From Pseudomonadota bacterium (GTDB lineage Bacteria; Pseudomonadota; Alphaproteobacteria; UBA2136; UBA6156), in the NCBI GenBank assembly GCA_009927255.1, contig RFNJ01000096.1:1-41085 (forward strand): 41,085 nucleotides of DNA, in the 5' to 3' direction. Positions 24,501 to 32,417 of this stretch are shown here, piece by piece; positions within the stretch are counted from its first letter, which is position 1; each line of letters opens with the position of its first letter. A program made the translations under genes and the position numbers. Below the pieces are notes generated by a model. It did no database searches. It was not told where the DNA came from and was given only the letters and a program-made list of their open reading frames with translations.

Positions 24501-25698
24501 CGGCCGCACCCGTGAAAGCTTCAAGCTGCCTTACGGTGCCCGCCTGCTGGTCAAAAACGGCGCCAAGGTCAAGTCCGCGCAAACACTGGCCGATTGGGAT
24601 CCCTATACCATCCCCATCATCGTCGAAGCCGCCGGAACCGTGCAATTCCTCGACCTTCAAGAGGGTGTCACCATGCGCGAACAAACCGATGAAACCAGCG
24701 GTATCAGCAGCCGCGTGGTGCTCAACTGGAAAGAAACCGCCCGCGCAGTGGATATGAAACCCAGCATCGTCCTGATGTCGGGTAAGGGCAAAAAGTCGGA
24801 AGTGGTGAATCTGCCCAACGGCTCCAAGGCGGTCTACGCCCTGCCGGTCGGCGCCATCCTCACGGTGGAAGACGGTCAAGACATCCAAGCGGGTGACATC
24901 ATCGCCCGGATGCCCAAGGAAGCCCTGAAGTCGAAGGACATCACCGGTGGTCTGCCCCGCGTTGCGGAACTGTTCGAAGCCCGCAAACCGAAAGACAGCG
25001 CCATCCTCAACGAAGTCCCCGGCACCGTCAGTTTTGGGAAGGACTTGAAGGGCAAGCGCCGCATCTTGGTCACCACCAAGGCTGAAGACGGCACCGAAGA
25101 CCAACGCGAATATCTGGTGCCAAAAGGCATCCACCTGAACGTCCGCGACGGCGATTACATCGAAGCTGGCGAAATGCTGGTGGAAGGCGCCATCGACCCT
25201 CGCGACATCCTCAAGGCGCAAGGTATCGAAGCACTGGCCGACTACATGATCACCCAAATCCAGGAAGTCTACCGCCTGCAAGGTGTGGCAATTAACGATA
25301 AACACATCGAAGTGATTATCCGCCAAATGCTGCAAAAGGTGATGATCACCAAGCCGGGCGAAAGCACCTTCGTGAATGGCGAAATGGCCGACCTGTTCGA
25401 AGTGCGCGAAGAAAACGCCAAGCTGATCCAAGCTGGCAAAGTCCCTGCGGACTACGAACTGCACCTGCAAGGTATCACCAAGGCGTCACTCACCACCCGC
25501 AGCTTCATCAGCGCCGCGTCGTTCCAAGAAACCACGCGCGTGCTCACCGAAGCCGCAACCCTGGGCAAGCAAGACAACCTCAATGGCCTCAAAGAAAACG
25601 TCATTGTCGGTCGCCTCATCCCGGCAGGTACAGGCCGAATGCTCCGCCACATGCGCGCCGGCCAACTGGCCAAGGACGTTACTCCAACCATCGAGTAA
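21541..25698 (+). CDS. rpoC: RNA polymerase beta-prime subunit
   Basis: The other large catalytic subunit, cotranscribed with rpoB. Its 1385 residues are normal for the group. The N-terminal zinc site is present (C72, C74, C87, C90), as is the universally conserved Mg-binding loop NADFDGDQMA (461-470; Asp463, 465 and 467). The second zinc site has C812, C886, C893 and C896, with the spacing seen in E. coli. The bridge-helix/trigger-loop region includes MRTFHIGGAAS, which belongs to the trigger loop, and GVIAAQSIGEPGTQL. GGAAGG precedes the ATG. A terminator follows the stop codon, ending the operon. Confidence 0.98.
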   Translation: MRPANNIMNMFQQPVVKQFDALRIALSSPEQIRAQSFGEVKKPETINYRTFKPEHGGLFCARIFGPVKDYECLCGKYKRMKHRGIVCEKCGVEVIESKVRRERMGHIELAAPVAHIWFLKLLPSRMAALLEMTLKDLEAILYFEKWVVTEPGMTTLSKGQLINEEEFYQAAEQFGEDSFTAQIGAEALRAMLQGMNLPELQAELSAQLTEDVSDMKRKKIVKRLKMINAFLESGNKPEWMVMDTIPVLPPELRPLVPLDGGRFATSDLNDLYRRVVNRNNRLKRLIELRAPEIIVRNEKRMLQESVDALFDNGRRGRVITGANKRPLKSLADMLKGKSGRFRQNLLGKRVDYSGRSVITVGPDLLLHQCGLPKTMALELFKPFIYHKLEMRGEATTIKAAKKMVERKEDVVWDVLEEVIREHPVLLNRAPTLHRLGIQAFEPKLIEGKAIQLHPLVTTAFNADFDGDQMAVHVPLSLEAQIEARVLMMSTNNILKPADGKPVIVPSQDMILGLYWISLARFNEPGENGAYADLGEIEHALMSKAVSLHTRIKYRFKGKTYETSVGRAYLASILPMGQNGQSLPFSLINKVMTKKEVGKLIHEVYLACGQKETCIFADKLMQLGFRFAAKVGISFGKNDMVVPADKAKMVKHAEDEVHKFERQYQDGLITAGEKFNKVIDIWQRTSDAIKDNMMKAIGDQPLSVGKGKDAKQVTQPSVNPIYMMATSGARGSVAQMRQLAGMRGLMAKPNGEFIETPITANFREGLTVLQYFISTHGARKGLSDTALKTANAGYLTRRLVDAAQDCVITSQDCGTERFIWAADITQAGNVMETMAERILGRTVAHDVLHPSTGALLISRNNIVDEAKATEIENAGIERVAIRSPLTCDNTDGICAHCYGRDMARSTPVTLGEAVGVIAAQSIGEPGTQLTMRTFHIGGAASASTAQSKVEASKDGVVQLPEVLNTITNSNGEAIVMSRNAELTVNDETGRTRESFKLPYGARLLVKNGAKVKSAQTLADWDPYTIPIIVEAAGTVQFLDLQEGVTMREQTDETSGISSRVVLNWKETARAVDMKPSIVLMSGKGKKSEVVNLPNGSKAVYALPVGAILTVEDGQDIQAGDIIARMPKEALKSKDITGGLPRVAELFEARKPKDSAILNEVPGTVSFGKDLKGKRRILVTTKAEDGTEDQREYLVPKGIHLNVRDGDYIEAGEMLVEGAIDPRDILKAQGIEALADYMITQIQEVYRLQGVAINDKHIEVIIRQMLQKVMITKPGESTFVNGEMADLFEVREENAKLIQAGKVPADYELHLQGITKASLTTRSFISAASFQETTRVLTEAATLGKQDNLNGLKENVIVGRLIPAGTGRMLRHMRAGQLAKDVTPTIE

Positions 25699-25718
25699 CA
25701 CCCCAAACCAGCCCAAAG

Positions 25719-25748
25719 AAACGGCCCCACAAGGGCCGTTTCTTTTAT
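25719..25748 (+). terminator. Terminator of rpoB-rpoC
   Basis: AAACGGCCC (25719-25727) and GGGCCGTTT (25733-25741), a 9-bp stem with a 5-base loop, followed by CTTTTATT. Confidence 0.88.
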
Positions 25749-25776
25749 TAAAAAAACTATTGCTCTCAGGGTGAGT

Positions 25777-26640
25777 TTACTCAAGTAACCTACGTAGCAA
25801 CATATTGTTGGCGGTGTGGCCGGGAGCGTTGAGGGTGAGTTTGCCGCGGAGGCATTGGCCGGCGGTGAACATATCGCCCACCGCATCCAGCACCTTGTGG
25901 CGCACGGGTTCGTTGGGGAAGCGCAGGCCTTCAGGATTTTGCACTTGGCCATCTTCGCCAAACACCACGGCGTTGTGGAGGCCGCCGCCTTTGATGAGGC
26001 CGGCGGCTTGGGCGGCGGCGATGTCTTTTTCCAACACAAAGGTGCGGGCAGGGGCGATTTGGCTGCGGTAGGTGACTTCGTCGATTACCCCGCGCCAGGT
26101 TTGCCGCCCCACGGCGGGGTGGGGGTACTCGACGTGGCATTCAATCCGCAGAGCAGCGCGGGCGTCCGGCTCGGCCAGCATCACGCGGCCCGCGTCTTCA
26201 TGGCGCACGGTGCGTTCAATTTTGAGCCATTGGCGTGGGGCGGAGAGTTCTTCTCTCTCTGCTTTATCAATAAGTTCGACCCATGGCAGGGCGCTGCCGT
26301 CGAGGATGGGGACTTCGGGGCCGTCGATTTCTACCAACAGGTTATCTACCCGCAAGCCGTGCAGGGCACTGAGCAGGTGTTCGACGGTGCCGATGGTGGT
26401 GCCGTGTGAATTTTCCAGCACCGTGGCGAGTGGGCCGTGCTTGACCAGCTGGGCGCCGGTGATGCCGCTGAGGATGAAATCCCCCTGCCCTGCCTGAAAG
26501 CCCTTGCGCCTTAAGACAATACCATGATTTTTGGGGGCAGGGTGGAGGGTGACTTCGGCCATGATTCCGGCGTGGAGGCCGATGCCGCTGACCGACATTT
26601 TTTTACGCAGGCTAACTTGCCGAATTGCTTTCAATTTCAA
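25777..26640 (-). CDS. lpxC: UDP-3-O-acyl-N-acetylglucosamine deacetylase LpxC
   Basis: LpxC is the zinc enzyme that commits UDP-GlcNAc derivatives to lipid A synthesis, so the organism makes lipopolysaccharide. The 287 residues are slightly fewer than in E. coli (305), ending soon after the catalytic histidine. Catalytic Glu87 and zinc ligand His88 lie in TVEHLLSALHG; the other zinc ligands are His248 and Asp252 (RHKVLDAVGD); catalytic His275 is in GHTANN. The N-terminus GIGLHAG is typical. It lies downstream of ftsZ on the same strand, the order normally found at the end of the dcw cluster, but a terminator and a likely own promoter separate the two. Confidence 0.96.
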   Translation of the reverse strand: MKLKAIRQVSLRKKMSVSGIGLHAGIMAEVTLHPAPKNHGIVLRRKGFQAGQGDFILSGITGAQLVKHGPLATVLENSHGTTIGTVEHLLSALHGLRVDNLLVEIDGPEVPILDGSALPWVELIDKAEREELSAPRQWLKIERTVRHEDAGRVMLAEPDARAALRIECHVEYPHPAVGRQTWRGVIDEVTYRSQIAPARTFVLEKDIAAAQAAGLIKGGGLHNAVVFGEDGQVQNPEGLRFPNEPVRHKVLDAVGDMFTAGQCLRGKLTLNAPGHTANNMLLRRLLE

Positions 26641-26660
26641 TATCTTTCACTGACTTAGGT

Positions 26661-26689
26661 ATCATTGCACAGGGGGAGAGGGAAGTCAA
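26661..26689 (-). promoter_or_regulatory. Promoter of lpxC
   Basis: On the reverse strand, TTGACT (26689-26684) and AATGAT (26666-26661), spaced 17 bases by a pyrimidine-rich stretch. The -35 begins inside the T-run of the ftsZ terminator. Confidence 0.45.
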
Positions 26690-26711
26690 AAAAAGAGGGA
26701 CTCTGCCCCTC
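26688..26711 (-). terminator. Terminator of ftsZ
   Basis: On the reverse strand, GAGGG and CCCTC pair around a 7-base loop and are followed by seven T. The stem is short but the T-run is good. Confidence 0.6.
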
Positions 26712-26727
26712 CTTGTTAATTATATAG

Positions 26728-27897
26728 TTAGTTAGCCTGACGGCGTAGGAAGGCGGGGATTTCGAGGTTGGCGTATTCGTCGGCCTCTTCTTCGCGTTCG
26801 CGCTGCTTGGTGGCGAGGGCTTGGGCGAAATCGCGGACTTCAGCCTTGGGGGCTTCTTCGCGGGGGGTTTGGGCTTCGTGCTTGGTGGTTTTCAGTGCGC
26901 TTAAATCCACCATGTTGGCTTTTTTGCTGCGGACTTCGCCGAGGCCGGTGGCCACCACGGATACGCGAATACGGCCGGTGACGCTGGCATCGTAAGCGGT
27001 ACCGAAGATAATGTTGGCTTCGGGGTCAACCTCTTCGCGGATGCGGTTGGCGGCTTCATCAACTTCGTAGAGAGTTAGGTCATCGCCGCCGGTGATGTTG
27101 ATGAGCACGCCTTTGGCGCCTTGCATAGAGATACCATCCAGCAGTGGGCTACTGATGGCCATTTCGGCGGCGAGAATGGCGCGACGTTCGCCTTCGCTTT
27201 CGCCGGTGCCCATCATGGCTTGGCCCATTTCGCTCATCACGGTTTTGACGTCGTTGAAGTCCAGGTTAATAATCCCCGGCACCAGCATGAGGTCTGTCAC
27301 GCCGCGGACACCTTTGTAGAGGACGTCGTCGGCCATTTTGAAGGCGTCTTGCAGGGTGGTGCGCTCGGTAGCGACGCGGAAGAGGTTTTGGTTGGGAATA
27401 ACAATGACGGTATCGGCGACGTCTTGCATTTCGGCAATGCCGGCTTCGGCTTGCTTCATGCGGCGGGTGCCTTCGAAGCTAAAGGGTTTGGTGACGACAG
27501 CGACGGTGAGAATGCCCATTTCACGGGCCGCACGGGCGACCACGGGAGCTGCACCGGTGCCGGTACCGCCACCCATGCCGCAGGTGACAAACACCATGTG
27601 GCTGCCGCGGATGGCTTCGCAGATTTCTTCGTAGCTTTCTTCGGCTGCCGCTGTGCCAATACTGGGGTTGGCGCCAGCGCCCAAGCCTTCGGTAAGTTGT
27701 TTGCCCAGTTGAATTTTTACTTCGGCGGGATGGCGCTCGAGCACTTGCAAATCGGTATTAGCCACCGCAAAAGTTGCGCCGCCGAGCTTGGCGCGGATCA
27801 TGTTTTCTACTGCGTTTCCGCCGCCGCCGCCAACACCCACCACCATGATGCGTGGTTGATGAACGGTTTCCTTTACAACGGCTATATTTAGCGCCAT
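26728..27897 (-). CDS. ftsZ: Cell division protein FtsZ
   Basis: The tubulin-like GTPase that forms the division ring. From the ATG at 27897 (MALNIAVVKE) it has 389 residues; an upstream ATG at 27930 would add 11 residues without family resemblance. The tubulin signature GGGTGTG is at 110-116, the T7 catalytic loop NLDFNDVKTVM is present, and the C-terminal peptide IPAFLRRQAN, which binds FtsA and other partners, ends the protein. The linker between core and tail is short, about 60 residues, whereas many alphaproteobacterial FtsZ proteins have linkers of 150 or more. FtsQ and FtsA, normally just upstream, are absent; the upstream neighbour is a divergent M48 protease. Confidence 0.97.
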   Translation of the reverse strand: MALNIAVVKETVHQPRIMVVGVGGGGGNAVENMIRAKLGGATFAVANTDLQVLERHPAEVKIQLGKQLTEGLGAGANPSIGTAAAEESYEEICEAIRGSHMVFVTCGMGGGTGTGAAPVVARAAREMGILTVAVVTKPFSFEGTRRMKQAEAGIAEMQDVADTVIVIPNQNLFRVATERTTLQDAFKMADDVLYKGVRGVTDLMLVPGIINLDFNDVKTVMSEMGQAMMGTGESEGERRAILAAEMAISSPLLDGISMQGAKGVLINITGGDDLTLYEVDEAANRIREEVDPEANIIFGTAYDASVTGRIRVSVVATGLGEVRSKKANMVDLSALKTTKHEAQTPREEAPKAEVRDFAQALATKQREREEEADEYANLEIPAFLRRQAN

Positions 27898-28118
27898 TTT
27901 ACGTACTTTCTTGTTGGGCCAATCTTTCATTCATCCTACGCTTGGCTGTGCCCGCCCGCCAACCCCTGCGCTGCATTTTTCCGCAGTTAATCCACCTTTC
28001 TTAATCCCCCCGATGCTTTAGGGCCACACCGTTAAAGTTGGGTGTGAATTGGTGATGAACGTGGGTGGTTTTTGGTAATGGTTATATGCTTGCTCTTGCC
28101 ATGATGGGTGGGTCTGTT

Positions 28119-29708
28119 ATGGTGTTTTCTATGCAAAAAATCACTTTTCTAGCGATTGTCACACTGCTAACCGCTTGCGCCCAAAACCCCGCCACCGGCG
28201 GCAGCATGTTCACGCTGGTAAGCCAACAGCAAGAACTGGCGATTGGTCAGGCATCTGCTAACTATGACCTTAAGACTTTTGGGATGTATCGGCCGCAAAG
28301 CCCGATTACCCGCTATGTTACCAACCTGTGCGATAGGCTATGGAATGTGAGTGAGATGGCGGGGCGGCCTAACCAGTGCATTTTGCTGGATAATCCTGAA
28401 TTTAACGCCACCGCCACACCGGGATATATTACGGTTTACCGCGGCCTACTGCCCTACGTGAGCAGTGAAGCCGAACTGGCCGCCGTGCTGGGCCACGAGG
28501 CTGGCCACAACAATGCCCGCCACATTGCCCAGCGCCAAACCGCGCATACGTTGCTGAATACTGCTATTTTGGTGGGCGTGATTGCCGCGGGGCAGCAAGG
28601 TGCATCGCAGCAAGCGGTGGATGGCGGCGTGCAGGCTGCGCAACAGATTGGGAGAGCCGGGCTGATGACCTACAGCCGCGCCAACGAACTGGAGGCCGAC
28701 GCCCTTGGCCAGCGCTACATGGAGCGCGCCGGCTATGATAAACGCGAGAGTGTGAACATGGTGCGCGGCATGCTGGCCAAAACCGCCTACATGCGCCAGC
28801 TAGCCACGGCGCTGAATGGCGGCGAAGACCCGGGCGACCAGCGCAGTATTTTCTCAAGCCACCCTGCCACGCCCGATCGCATCGCCCAAGCCGCCAAGCT
28901 GGCGGGCGAACCCGATGGCAGCGTGCGCCTGCCCGCTGGCATTACCCCCGCCACCACCCAAAACGACCCCCAAGGCCGCAAGCGATACCTTGAAATGCTG
29001 GATGGCACCACCTTCGGCCCCGCCCGCAAGTTTGGTATAGCGGGTAAGGATTATCTGGCGCTCCCACGCTTCCGCCAACTGCTGGCGTTGCCGCAGGGCT
29101 TTACCCTCACGCACGGCGGCGGCGAAGGCCCCGACCCCAACCGTGGCTGGGAGAAAGCTGAAGAAAATCCCGGCTATTGGCAAGGCGCCCACCCGCAAAG
29201 TGGTACTACGTTTGAGCTCGAACTTTTCCAAGCCCGCCAAGGCATCAACCCCGGTGCTCTGATGGAGCAACTCTTCCGCCCGTTTGAAGACGGTGGCCTG
29301 CAAAAACTGCAACTGGGCGATACCGTGGCCTACACGGGTGCGTTGGCCGAAAAATGGGGCGGCAACAAGCGCATCCGTGCGATTGGTTTTAGCCTGCCGC
29401 ACCAAAACGCCATTGGGATTATCACCATCACCTTTACCAATGCCCAACAGCAGGCGGCGTATGAAGGCGGGTTCCTGAAAGCCATGCAAAACAGCCAAAC
29501 GCTCACTGAGGGCCAAGCTGATAAATACCAGCCATTGGTCATCAAAACCTTCACTGCTGCCACTGGCGATAGCATTGTGCGCCACGCACAAAAAGTACCC
29601 ACTGGCGCCCTGCAAGACGAACTCTTCCGTGCACTGAACAACCTGCAGCCCAACCAAACGCTGCAAGTGGGGCAGGTGTATAAAACCATTGCTGACCCGA
29701 ACCGCTAG
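28119..29708 (+). CDS. M48-family metalloprotease lipoprotein (BepA/LoiP-like)
   Basis: A zinc protease predicted to be tethered to a membrane in the periplasm. From the ATG at 28119 (GGGTGGG upstream) it has 529 residues; the ATG at 28131 is an alternative. A signal peptide ends in the lipobox LTAC, with Cys20 as the lipid site. The catalytic motif HEAGH is at 126-130, and the third ligand lies in NELEADALG. The M48 domain fills about the first 280 residues, with the usual SSHPATPDRI segment. The C-terminal ~250 residues lack clear TPR repeats, unlike BepA, and resemble the less characterised C-terminal domain of long proteobacterial M48 proteins. A likely role is outer-membrane protein quality control. 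The glycosyltransferase gene begins 8 bases downstream. Confidence 0.87.
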   Translation: MVFSMQKITFLAIVTLLTACAQNPATGGSMFTLVSQQQELAIGQASANYDLKTFGMYRPQSPITRYVTNLCDRLWNVSEMAGRPNQCILLDNPEFNATATPGYITVYRGLLPYVSSEAELAAVLGHEAGHNNARHIAQRQTAHTLLNTAILVGVIAAGQQGASQQAVDGGVQAAQQIGRAGLMTYSRANELEADALGQRYMERAGYDKRESVNMVRGMLAKTAYMRQLATALNGGEDPGDQRSIFSSHPATPDRIAQAAKLAGEPDGSVRLPAGITPATTQNDPQGRKRYLEMLDGTTFGPARKFGIAGKDYLALPRFRQLLALPQGFTLTHGGGEGPDPNRGWEKAEENPGYWQGAHPQSGTTFELELFQARQGINPGALMEQLFRPFEDGGLQKLQLGDTVAYTGALAEKWGGNKRIRAIGFSLPHQNAIGIITITFTNAQQQAAYEGGFLKAMQNSQTLTEGQADKYQPLVIKTFTAATGDSIVRHAQKVPTGALQDELFRALNNLQPNQTLQVGQVYKTIADPNR

Positions 29709-29715
29709 CAGCCCC

Positions 29716-30693
29716 ATGCGCACCGCCAGCCTCCTCTCCCTCGTCATCCCCATGCACAACGAAGCCGAGAGCCTGGGGCAGCTGTTTACCCGCCTGGCAA
29801 CGGTGCTGGAACCTCTCAAAATCCCCTACGAAATTGTCTGTGTGGATGACGGCAGCCGCGACGGCACGTGGGATACGCTGAGCCTGCTGCGCCGCACCTA
29901 CCCACAACTGCACCTGATTCGGCTTTCGCGTAATTTTGGTAAGGAAGCCGCGCTGACTGCTGGCCTTGCCCACGCCGAGGGCGATGTGGTGATACCGCTG
30001 GATGCCGACCTGCAAGACCCCCCCGAACTCATCCCCGAGCTGTTGCAAAAGTGGAGCGAAGGCGCCGATGTGGTGCTGGCGGTGCGCAAATCAAGGCCGC
30101 AGGATACTTGGCTGAAGCGCCATAGTGCCGAAGCCTTCTACCACCTGTTTAACAAGCTCAGCCCCACCAAAATCCACCCCAATGCTGGCGATTTCCGCGC
30201 GATGGACAAAGCCGTAGTGCAAACCCTTAGCAACCTGCCTGAAACCGTGCGATTTATGAAGGGCTTGTATGGCTGGGCGGGCTACCCCACTGCGCAAGTA
30301 GAATACGTGCGGCCTGAACGTGCTGCCGGCACCACCAAATTCAACTACTGGAAGCTATGGAATTTCGCGCTCGATGGCATCTTCAGCTTCAGCACCACCC
30401 CGCTGCGGGTGTGGATGTATGTGGGTCTCACCACCGCCTTTTTAGCACTGGCCTACGGCAGCTGGCTGCTGTTACGCACACTGGTGTGGGGAATAGACCT
30501 GCCCGGCTATGCGTCCCTGATGGTCAGCGTGCTGTTTATGGGCGGCTTGCAGCTGTTTACCCTGGGCCTGATGGCCGAATATTTGGGGCGAATTTTCCAA
30601 GAAGTGAAGCGCCGCCCGCCGTATGTCATCGCCCAGCAGCAAGTGGCCAAAACCACACCATCTCACAAAATTTCTCAAAAGCCACAGCGTTAA
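29716..30693 (+). CDS. Family 2 glycosyltransferase, GtrB/DPM1-like, with two membrane helices
   Basis: The ATG at 29716 gives 325 residues. The N-terminal GT-A domain has LSLVIPMHNEAESL, the nucleotide-binding VDDGSRDGT and the metal-binding DADLQDPPE (Asp-x-Asp). This subfamily transfers sugar from a UDP- or GDP-sugar to a polyprenyl phosphate such as undecaprenyl phosphate. Two hydrophobic helices follow (about 232-254 and 268-291), the usual GtrB/ArnC-type membrane part, and the end contains AEYLGRIFQEVKRRPPYVI, also family-typical. The exact sugar cannot be inferred. It is probably cotranscribed with the M48 gene, 8 bases upstream. Confidence 0.88.
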   Translation: MRTASLLSLVIPMHNEAESLGQLFTRLATVLEPLKIPYEIVCVDDGSRDGTWDTLSLLRRTYPQLHLIRLSRNFGKEAALTAGLAHAEGDVVIPLDADLQDPPELIPELLQKWSEGADVVLAVRKSRPQDTWLKRHSAEAFYHLFNKLSPTKIHPNAGDFRAMDKAVVQTLSNLPETVRFMKGLYGWAGYPTAQVEYVRPERAAGTTKFNYWKLWNFALDGIFSFSTTPLRVWMYVGLTTAFLALAYGSWLLLRTLVWGIDLPGYASLMVSVLFMGGLQLFTLGLMAEYLGRIFQEVKRRPPYVIAQQQVAKTTPSHKISQKPQR

Positions 30694-30725
30694 CGTTTTC
30701 TTGTTGCTAGACTAACCATAGGGGG

Positions 30726-30753
30726 TTGACTCCTCCACCATCCCATTCATCAT
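30726..30753 (+). promoter_or_regulatory. Possible promoter of the chemoreceptor gene
   Basis: TTGACT (30726-30731) followed after 16 bases by CATCAT (30748-30753). The -35 continues as CCTCC, as in the ribosomal-protein promoters. The -10 is weak. Confidence 0.35.
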
Positions 30754-30770
30754 ACCATCAATAATATAAA

Positions 30771-30782
30771 AGGTTTAAACCT
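30771..30782. repeat. 12-bp perfect palindrome touching the chemoreceptor start codon
   Basis: AGGTTTAAACCT is self-complementary over its full length and ends directly at the ATG. It includes the only possible Shine-Dalgarno bases (AAAAGG), so a repressor or an RNA fold could control translation. A chance palindrome of this length is also possible. Confidence 0.45.
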
Positions 30783-32270
30783 ATGCCACACCTTACCAAT
30801 GCTCATAAGTTCTTTATTGTTGTCGCCCTGGTTGCCATTTGCACCGGCGCTATGCTTTATAAGCTGATTAGCCTAACTACCATCAGCAGCAATGCCAGCA
30901 GCCAGCTGAAGGAAATTGCCCTCATCACCCAGCGCCACATGGAAAGTGACATGATGCACGATGCGATTCGTGGCGACGTGCTGGCCGCAATTATGGTTAC
31001 CAAAGCGCCCGAAATGGTGGATGCCGCGCAGGTGGAGGCTGACTATAACGAGCACATTGCTAACTTTAAGGAAAATGCCAACAACAACTTTAACTCTCCC
31101 GCACTTTCGCCAGAAATTCGTGAAAAATATACTGCGCTGATGGCCGATATTACTGCCTACGGCCAAAGTGCCGAAGCCACTATTGGCATGGCCAAAGCGG
31201 GCCAGAACATCACCAAGGCCGATTGGGACACCTTCATGCAAGCCTTCTCCATGCTGGAAGAATCGATGGGCGCAATGTCCGATAGCATCGGCGTGTGGGC
31301 CACCAACACCGAAACCCATATTAACCAACAGCTGGATGCCGCTGCCCGCATTGCCACATTGCTTGCGATGATGTCGCTGCTGATGACCGCCGCTCTGCCC
31401 ATCTTGGTGTTCCGCCAAGTCTTCCGCCCGCAGGCAAGGGTGCTTAAGCTGTTTGAAAGCGAAATTCTCACCGCCGTAACCAAGTTTGATGACAGCGCCA
31501 CCAATGTGAGTAGAATGGCCGACAACCTCACCCATAAAATCAACACCTCATCGCAAAACGCCACCACCGTGGCCACCGCCGCGCAAAATACCTCACAAAA
31601 CAGCAATACTGTTGCCGCGGCAGCCGAAGAGATTCAATCCTCCCTCACCGGCGTTGCCAGCCAAGTGAACCAAGCCAATCAGGTGGTGAACGAAGCGGTG
31701 GGAGAGCTGGAACGCGCCAAAGCCATCTCCAACCGCCTGAACGAAGCCACCACGCATGTGAAGCAAATCATCGGCCTGATTGGCGAAGTTGCCAGTAAAA
31801 TTAACCTGTTGTCACTCAACGCCAGCATTGAAGCCGCCCGCGCGGGCGATGCCGGTAAAGGCTTTGCCGTGGTGGCGCAAGAAGTTAAATCGCTGGCGGG
31901 CCAAACCCAATCCTCATCGCAAGAAATTATCAAGCAAATCAATGAAGTTTCAGCTGTTTCAGAAGAGGTGGTCGGCGTGATCGATTTCTTCCAAAAATCC
32001 ATCACCTCCATCCAGCAAAACATGGTCACTATCAACGGCGCGGTTTCTGAACAAGAAATCGCCACCAAGCAAATTACGCAGGAAATCTTTGAAAACGCCA
32101 ACCGTAACAAAGAAATCCTCAGCGTGTCAGATGTCATTCTCAACAGCACCCAAACCGCCCTCACCGAATCCGGCACGGTGAAAGATGTTGCCGAAAGCGT
32201 TGCCGTCAGCGCCCGCACCATGACAGGCCAGCTGCAAAGCGCCATCCGCACGATGCGCCTTAGCATGTAG
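30783..32270 (+). CDS. Methyl-accepting chemotaxis protein
   Basis: A 495-residue transmembrane chemoreceptor. TM1 spans about 10-30, a mostly helical periplasmic sensor domain about 31-187, and TM2 about 190-210. The cytoplasmic signalling domain has the conserved hairpin tip around 339-374 (KINLLSLNASIEAARAGDAG, then FAVVAQEVKSLA), where CheA and CheW bind. A clear HAMP domain is not evident after TM2; the linker is short. There is no C-terminal CheR-docking pentapeptide. The family controls CheA kinase to steer motility or, in some systems, other outputs. No chemotaxis kinase or flagellar gene is in the window. The ligand is unknown. Confidence 0.92.
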   Translation: MPHLTNAHKFFIVVALVAICTGAMLYKLISLTTISSNASSQLKEIALITQRHMESDMMHDAIRGDVLAAIMVTKAPEMVDAAQVEADYNEHIANFKENANNNFNSPALSPEIREKYTALMADITAYGQSAEATIGMAKAGQNITKADWDTFMQAFSMLEESMGAMSDSIGVWATNTETHINQQLDAAARIATLLAMMSLLMTAALPILVFRQVFRPQARVLKLFESEILTAVTKFDDSATNVSRMADNLTHKINTSSQNATTVATAAQNTSQNSNTVAAAAEEIQSSLTGVASQVNQANQVVNEAVGELERAKAISNRLNEATTHVKQIIGLIGEVASKINLLSLNASIEAARAGDAGKGFAVVAQEVKSLAGQTQSSSQEIIKQINEVSAVSEEVVGVIDFFQKSITSIQQNMVTINGAVSEQEIATKQITQEIFENANRNKEILSVSDVILNSTQTALTESGTVKDVAESVAVSARTMTGQLQSAIRTMRLSM

Positions 32271-32368
32271 CACGCTCGGCCCCCTCCATCATCACACCAC
32301 CCGCCCGCCAAAGCAGCACTTTTTAGCCAACTTTGTGCGCAAAACCCATCGCCAAAAGCCCCATATGC

Positions 32369-32394
32369 GCCTAAAGTTGCCTCGTCATTTAGGC
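32369..32394. promoter_or_regulatory. Inverted repeat upstream of mdh
   Basis: GCCTAAA (32369-32375) and TTTAGGC (32388-32394) are perfect 7-base arms with a 12-base spacer, ending 23 bases before the mdh ATG. It could be an operator for the mdh-sucCD operon or a leader hairpin. The regulator is not identified. Confidence 0.4.
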
Positions 32395-32417
32395 CGTAAT
32401 CAAGCAGGAGTCCCCCC

